Assembly (NCBI GenBank): GCA_002345565.1 | Contig: DDVS01000002.1 | Span: 43,355 to 107,354, forward strand | DNA length: 64,000 nucleotides | Direction of reading: 5' to 3' | Source: Flavobacteriales bacterium UBA2306 | Lineage (GTDB): Bacteria; Bacteroidota; Bacteroidia; Flavobacteriales; Weeksellaceae | Shown here: positions 60,722 through 64,000 of the stretch, piece by piece | How positions within the stretch are numbered: the stretch's first letter is position 1 | Layout of the letters: the number at the start of each line of letters is the position of its first letter | Notes under the pieces: model-generated | Databases searched by the model: none | Seen by the model: only the letters and a program-made list of their open reading frames with translations | Told to the model about the DNA's origin: nothing | Position numbers and translations under genes: made by a program

Positions 60722-62080
60722 ATGTCAAAAGTCAATTCACAACCGAAAACCGTTGCTTTTCATACACTTGGTTGCAAACTCAACTTTGCAGAAACTTCTA
60801 CTATTGCACGAACTTTAACAGATGCTGGTTATCAGAAAGTAAATTTTGATGAACCTGCAAAAGTTTATATCATCAATACCTGTTCTGTGACAGAAAACGC
60901 AGATAAGGAATGTAAACTTCACGTCAAGCGAGCAACAAAGGCAAATCCGGAAGGTTTGGTCGCCATTATTGGTTGTTATGCACAGTTGAAACCAGAAGAA
61001 ATTTCTGGGATTGAAGGTGTAGATTTGGTTTTAGGAGCAAAGGAAAAATTCAATATTTTGAGTTATCTTGATGATTTGGAGAAGTCAGAAAGTTATGCTC
61101 AGATTCATTCTTGTGAGATTGATGAAGCTGATTTCTTTGTTGGTTCATATTCTATTGGTGACAGAACCAGAGCTTTTTTGAAAGTTCAGGACGGTTGCGA
61201 TTACAAATGTACTTATTGCACGATTCCATTAGCACGAGGGATTTCTCGTTCTGATACCATCGATAATGTGGTTGCGAATGCCAAAGAAATTGCTGGAAGA
61301 GATATTAAAGAAATTGTTTTAACAGGTGTTAATATCGGTGATTACGGAAAAGGTGAATTTGGGAATAAAAAACACGAGCACACTTTTCTGGATTTAATTT
61401 CTGAATTAGATAAAGTCGAAGGTATTGAAAGAATTAGAATTTCTTCCATCGAACCCAATCTTCTAAAAGATGAAAGCATTGAATTGGTTTCTAAAAGCAG
61501 AAGTTTTGTGCCGCATTTTCATATTCCGCTTCAATCTGGAAGTGATGAATTATTGAAAAAAATGAAACGCCGTTATTTAACCAAATTATATTACAATAGA
61601 GTTAACAAAATCCGAGAAGTAATGCCAGACGCAGCAATTGGTGTGGATGTGATTGTTGGATTTCCTGGAGAGACAGAAGAATTGTTTATGGAAACTTATA
61701 ATTTCCTGAATGATTTACCAATCAGCTATCTTCACGTTTTCACTTATTCTGAAAGAGAAAATACTGAAGCTGCAGAAATGGAGGGCACAGTTCCAATCTC
61801 TGAAAGAAAGAAAAGAAACAAAATGCTGAGAATCCTTTCCGAGAAAAAGAAAATGGAATTCTACAGAACTCAATTAGGAAAAAAACTTCCGGTTCTGTGG
61901 GAGCATGAAAATAAAAACGGAATGATGTATGGTTTTACAGAAAACTATGTGCGGGTTTCAAAACCATTTGATGAAAAATCTGTTAATCAAATAGAAGATA
62001 TTATTTTGGATAAAATCCTGGAAGAAGGTTGTGTTTCTGTAAAAGAAAACCAATTCGAAGATTTTCTTGCTAAAATTTAA
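60722..62080 (+). CDS. mtaB: tRNA t6A37 methylthiotransferase MtaB
   Basis: Radical SAM enzyme that adds a methylthio group to t6A at position 37 of tRNAs. The N-terminal UPF0004 cluster Cys are 18 (LGCKLNFAET), 54 (NTCSVTENAD) and 85 (IGCYAQL); the radical SAM cluster Cys are 159, 163 and 166 (GCDYKCTYCTIP). The N-terminal Cys spacing with KLNFAE is that of MtaB rather than MiaB or RimO. The C-terminus includes a short TRAM-like part. Length 452. Confidence 0.93.
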   Translation: MSKVNSQPKTVAFHTLGCKLNFAETSTIARTLTDAGYQKVNFDEPAKVYIINTCSVTENADKECKLHVKRATKANPEGLVAIIGCYAQLKPEEISGIEGVDLVLGAKEKFNILSYLDDLEKSESYAQIHSCEIDEADFFVGSYSIGDRTRAFLKVQDGCDYKCTYCTIPLARGISRSDTIDNVVANAKEIAGRDIKEIVLTGVNIGDYGKGEFGNKKHEHTFLDLISELDKVEGIERIRISSIEPNLLKDESIELVSKSRSFVPHFHIPLQSGSDELLKKMKRRYLTKLYYNRVNKIREVMPDAAIGVDVIVGFPGETEELFMETYNFLNDLPISYLHVFTYSERENTEAAEMEGTVPISERKKRNKMLRILSEKKKMEFYRTQLGKKLPVLWEHENKNGMMYGFTENYVRVSKPFDEKSVNQIEDIILDKILEEGCVSVKENQFEDFLAKI

Positions 62081-62087
62081 ACACAAA

Positions 62088-62124
62088 AAAACCGCAAACT
62101 TCAAATTTGCGGTTTTTTTTTTTT
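62088..62124. terminator. Bidirectional terminator between mtaB and FKBP-like gene
   Basis: Stem AAAACCGCAAA / TTTGCGGTTTT with 7-nt loop and a long T run; on the minus strand the A run before the stem also gives a T tract. Confidence 0.85.
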
Positions 62125-62134
62125 CAAAATATAA

Positions 62135-62869
62135 TTAATCTTCTGTAGTCATATTTCTGGTTTTGCTGTTATAAAGCTGGAAATTGAATACAAAACTTCT
62201 GTCTGTATATCCAAAATAATTAGTGTCTCTACCATACGCAGCTCTGGATGGGACAATGATAACACCCTGCATGTTGTAATCTGTAGCACCGTCCAGATTA
62301 TCAAAGGATTTAAAATATTTTAATCCTTCTTGTAATCCTTCTATCTCATAAAAAGATCTGGTGTAAGAAGTGCCATAGGTATCATTGTATTTTTTAAGAA
62401 CAGATGATTTAACATAATAGTACGCCGGGTCAAAAGTAGGGACACCACTTCCTGTTGCATTATTAGTAAATGTTATCTGGCTTCCGAATGAAATATTATC
62501 ATCTGTTTTCGCAGCAACATAGCTATTAGTAATCTGGAAAAGACTTAATACATCTGTTGAAGCAATATCTTTACCCGGGTTGGGCTGTGAGTCTGTTCTT
62601 TTGATATAAATAACGCCAGATGCTAGTTTCTCGTGCGGGTAAGAAGATAATTTAGGATAATTGTCATCTGTAGTATCATCATCGTCAAACGCTGTAATCA
62701 CACCTTTTGCATTGAAATAGTTAGATTCCATAAATTTAACAGCAGCGGCATCATCATAAGCATTTTGATCTTCTATAGGTATTACTACAACTTCATCCTC
62801 GTCATTATCTTTCTTACAACTTTGTAATGCAAGCACAGAAAGAGCAATTCCTAAAAGTATTTTCTTCAT
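62135..62869 (-). CDS. FKBP-like lipoprotein
   Basis: 244 residues. Lipobox ALQSCKK (Cys18) followed by a highly acidic linker. The C-terminal part (about 95-240) resembles a single FKBP-type prolyl isomerase domain: EIEGLQEGLKYFKSFDN and MQGVIIVPSRAAYGRDTNYFGYTDRSFVFNFQLYN align with the GL..G..M and IP..LAYG regions. Several residues that line the active site look altered, so it may be a chaperone without isomerase activity. Similar proteins in flavobacteria include the gliding-related GldI, but identity is not claimed. Confidence 0.75.
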   Translation of the reverse strand: MKKILLGIALSVLALQSCKKDNDEDEVVVIPIEDQNAYDDAAAVKFMESNYFNAKGVITAFDDDDTTDDNYPKLSSYPHEKLASGVIYIKRTDSQPNPGKDIASTDVLSLFQITNSYVAAKTDDNISFGSQITFTNNATGSGVPTFDPAYYYVKSSVLKKYNDTYGTSYTRSFYEIEGLQEGLKYFKSFDNLDGATDYNMQGVIIVPSRAAYGRDTNYFGYTDRSFVFNFQLYNSKTRNMTTED

Positions 62870-62910
62870 TTTTTTATTTAATGTTAAATTGCAATTAATT
62901 TTTAACGTGA

Positions 62911-62918
62911 CAAAAGTA
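62911..62918 (-). promoter_or_regulatory. -7 box of the FKBP-like gene
   Basis: TACTTTTG on the minus strand, 41 bp before the start codon. It lies only 9 bp from the start of the divergent S4-domain gene. Confidence 0.55.
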
Positions 62919-62927
62919 TAAAAAATT

Positions 62928-63359
62928 ATGAGAATAGATAAATTTTTGTGGAGTGTAAGGTTTTATAAAACCAGAACAATAGCAACAGAGGAAATTAAAA
63001 AAAACAGAGTCGCTATTGGTGAGCACCCCGTAAAATCTTCCAAAGAAGTAAAAATTGGAGATGTCATCCGAATCAGAAAAAACCAGATTGACTACAAAAT
63101 TAAAGTTTTGGATATTCCCAAAAGCAGAGTAGGAGCCAAGTTAGTCGCTCTATATGTGGTGGATATGACAGATAAAGAGCAATATGAAATTCTGAAGGCC
63201 AGAAAACAATCCCAGGATTATTACCGTCAAAAAGGTCTGGGAAGGCCAACCAAAAAGGATAGACGCGATATGGACGATTATGTGGTAGATGACAATTCTT
63301 CTATCGAAGTGGATGGAGATGACTGGGATGTTTTCTTTAAAAATGATGAGGAGGATTAA
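62928..63359 (+). CDS. S4-domain RNA-binding protein (Hsp15-like)
   Basis: 143 residues. The S4 domain MRIDKFLWSVRFYKTRTIATEEIKKNRVAIGEHPVKSSKEVKIGDVIRIRK is typical of HslR/Hsp15, which rescues stalled 50S subunits. A basic linker (QDYYRQKGLGRPTKKDRRD) and an acidic tail follow. Its stop codon overlaps the end of the leftward shikimate kinase gene by four bases (convergent). Confidence 0.88.
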   Translation: MRIDKFLWSVRFYKTRTIATEEIKKNRVAIGEHPVKSSKEVKIGDVIRIRKNQIDYKIKVLDIPKSRVGAKLVALYVVDMTDKEQYEILKARKQSQDYYRQKGLGRPTKKDRRDMDDYVVDDNSSIEVDGDDWDVFFKNDEED

Positions 63360-63871
63360 ATTTCAATTTTTTTCATGATTTCTTGAGAGATTTCATCAGC
63401 GGTTTTAGAATCAGTATCTATAATGTGATGAGCTTTTGCATAAAACGGGTTTCTTTCAAAAAGGTGCTTGGCAATAAACTCTGGGATATCCTCATCGTTA
63501 AATTTTGCAATAATAGGTCTGGATGGTTTGTTTAAAATTAATCTTTGCGCAAGAGTATTAATAGAAGCTCTAAGGAAAAAACTTTTTGATCTCTCATTAA
63601 TAATAGCCATGTTATTGTAGTAAACAGGAGTTCCTCCGCCAAGACTCAGGATGAGATTGTTTTCAGAATCAAGAATATCTTCCAGAATTCTTTTTTCTTG
63701 TTTTCTGAAGTATAATTCTCCTTTTTTTTCAAAAATTTCTGGAATAGATAGCTGGAGTTCTTGAGAAATTTGATGATCCAGGTCAATTAACGGAAAATTT
63801 AATTTGTGACTTAAGTTTTTGGAAACGTGAGATTTACCGCTTCCCATATAGCCTAACAGAGAAATTATCAT
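63356..63871 (-). CDS. aroK: Shikimate kinase
   Basis: 171-residue kinase of aromatic amino acid synthesis, fifth step of the shikimate pathway. P-loop GYMGSGKS at 7-14; DLDHQI includes the Mg/shikimate Asp; GGGTPVYYNN and the Arg in PSRPIIAKF complete the binding site. Ends overlapping hslR-like gene end-to-end. No other aro gene is in view. Confidence 0.93.
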   Translation of the reverse strand: MIISLLGYMGSGKSHVSKNLSHKLNFPLIDLDHQISQELQLSIPEIFEKKGELYFRKQEKRILEDILDSENNLILSLGGGTPVYYNNMAIINERSKSFFLRASINTLAQRLILNKPSRPIIAKFNDEDIPEFIAKHLFERNPFYAKAHHIIDTDSKTADEISQEIMKKIEI

Positions 63872-63903
63872 AATTTTATTTTAAACAAAGTTCGAAAAAA
63901 ATT

Positions 63904-63932
63904 TTGAGATTTTAAAAAAAGCCCTATCTTTG
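63904..63932 (+). promoter_or_regulatory. Promoter of a tRNA gene at the window end
   Basis: -33 TTG at 63904-63906, an 18-bp spacer and -7 TATCTTTG at 63925-63932, 48 bp before the tRNA start. Confidence 0.75.
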
Positions 63933-63980
63933 CACCACTCTAAACGGAACAACATACGTTGCTAAGTTTAAGAAGTGGCC

Positions 63981-64000
63981 GACCTGGTAGCTCAGCTGGT
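63981..64000 (+). tRNA. tRNA gene, 5' part only
   Basis: GACCTGG acceptor arm, TA, then GCTCAGCTGGT of the D arm. It is cut by the window edge, so the anticodon is not visible and the identity is left open. Confidence 0.85.

Overview
The window looks like chromosomal DNA of a flavobacterium in the Chryseobacterium/Epilithonimonas group (Bacteroidota, Weeksellaceae). The grounds are the AT-rich composition with A/T-rich leaders instead of Shine-Dalgarno sequences, many TAnnTTTG (-7) promoter boxes (some with a TTG -33 box 18-21 bp upstream), the gene order parA-parB-DUF5683-dapB-lepB-wbqC, and typical families (WbqC, DUF6157, DUF4304, SusC-like receptors, FabV, DUF779). It reads as ordinary chromosome: no phage, insertion sequence, CRISPR array or plasmid backbone was seen.

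Layout. 1-5.8 kb: chromosome partitioning (parA, parB), lysine/peptidoglycan precursor synthesis (dapB), signal peptidase I (lepB) and a WbqC protein. 5.9-8.9 kb: secreted subtilase, lipocalin-like lipoprotein, OmpA-family lipoprotein. 9.0-13.2 kb: a compact cluster resembling the mycobacterial decaprenylphosphoryl-D-arabinose pathway: a UbiA-type phosphoribosyltransferase, DprE1-like oxidase, DprE2-like reductase, an unknown membrane protein and a HAD phosphatase. 13.3-15.2 kb: cysteine desulfurase, thioredoxin and two identical tRNA-Asp genes. 15.4-19.9 kb: GH28 pectinase with a LacI-type operator, fabV, an acyltransferase and a Nudix hydrolase. 20-26 kb: TolC divergent from a four-gene MacAB-like exporter with two separate permeases. 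26-31.3 kb: lipoprotein, TonB-dependent receptor, mltG, dapF. 31.7-37 kb: ECF sigma factor, lipA, ammonium transporter, HMG-CoA synthase.

37.3-41.8 kb: an AraC regulator divergent from aldehyde dehydrogenase, alcohol dehydrogenase and DUF779, an alcohol/aldehyde oxidation module interspersed with palindromic intergenic repeats. 41.8-44.4 kb: an atypical SDF-family transporter and cinA. 44.4-52.5 kb: a tightly packed nine-gene leftward operon (amidohydrolase lipoprotein, Yellow/MRJP-like protein, two aldo/keto reductases, DUF3861, DoxX, two exported alpha/beta hydrolases, MFS exporter) facing an AraC regulator. Its pathway is not recognised. 53.5-64 kb: DUF6157/DUF4304 pair, Na+ symporter, YceI, MFS, HtrA, mtaB, FKBP-like lipoprotein, S4 protein, shikimate kinase and the 5' end of a tRNA gene at the window edge.

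The most notable features are the arabinose-donor cluster, whose DprE1 homologue has Ala where mycobacteria have the benzothiazinone-target Cys; the exported/redox operon at 44.4-52.5 kb; an SDF transporter that has lost the residues expected for Na+ and acidic-substrate binding; and a family of nested palindromic repeats in gene-free gaps. All functional statements rest on reading motifs by eye. No database search was run.
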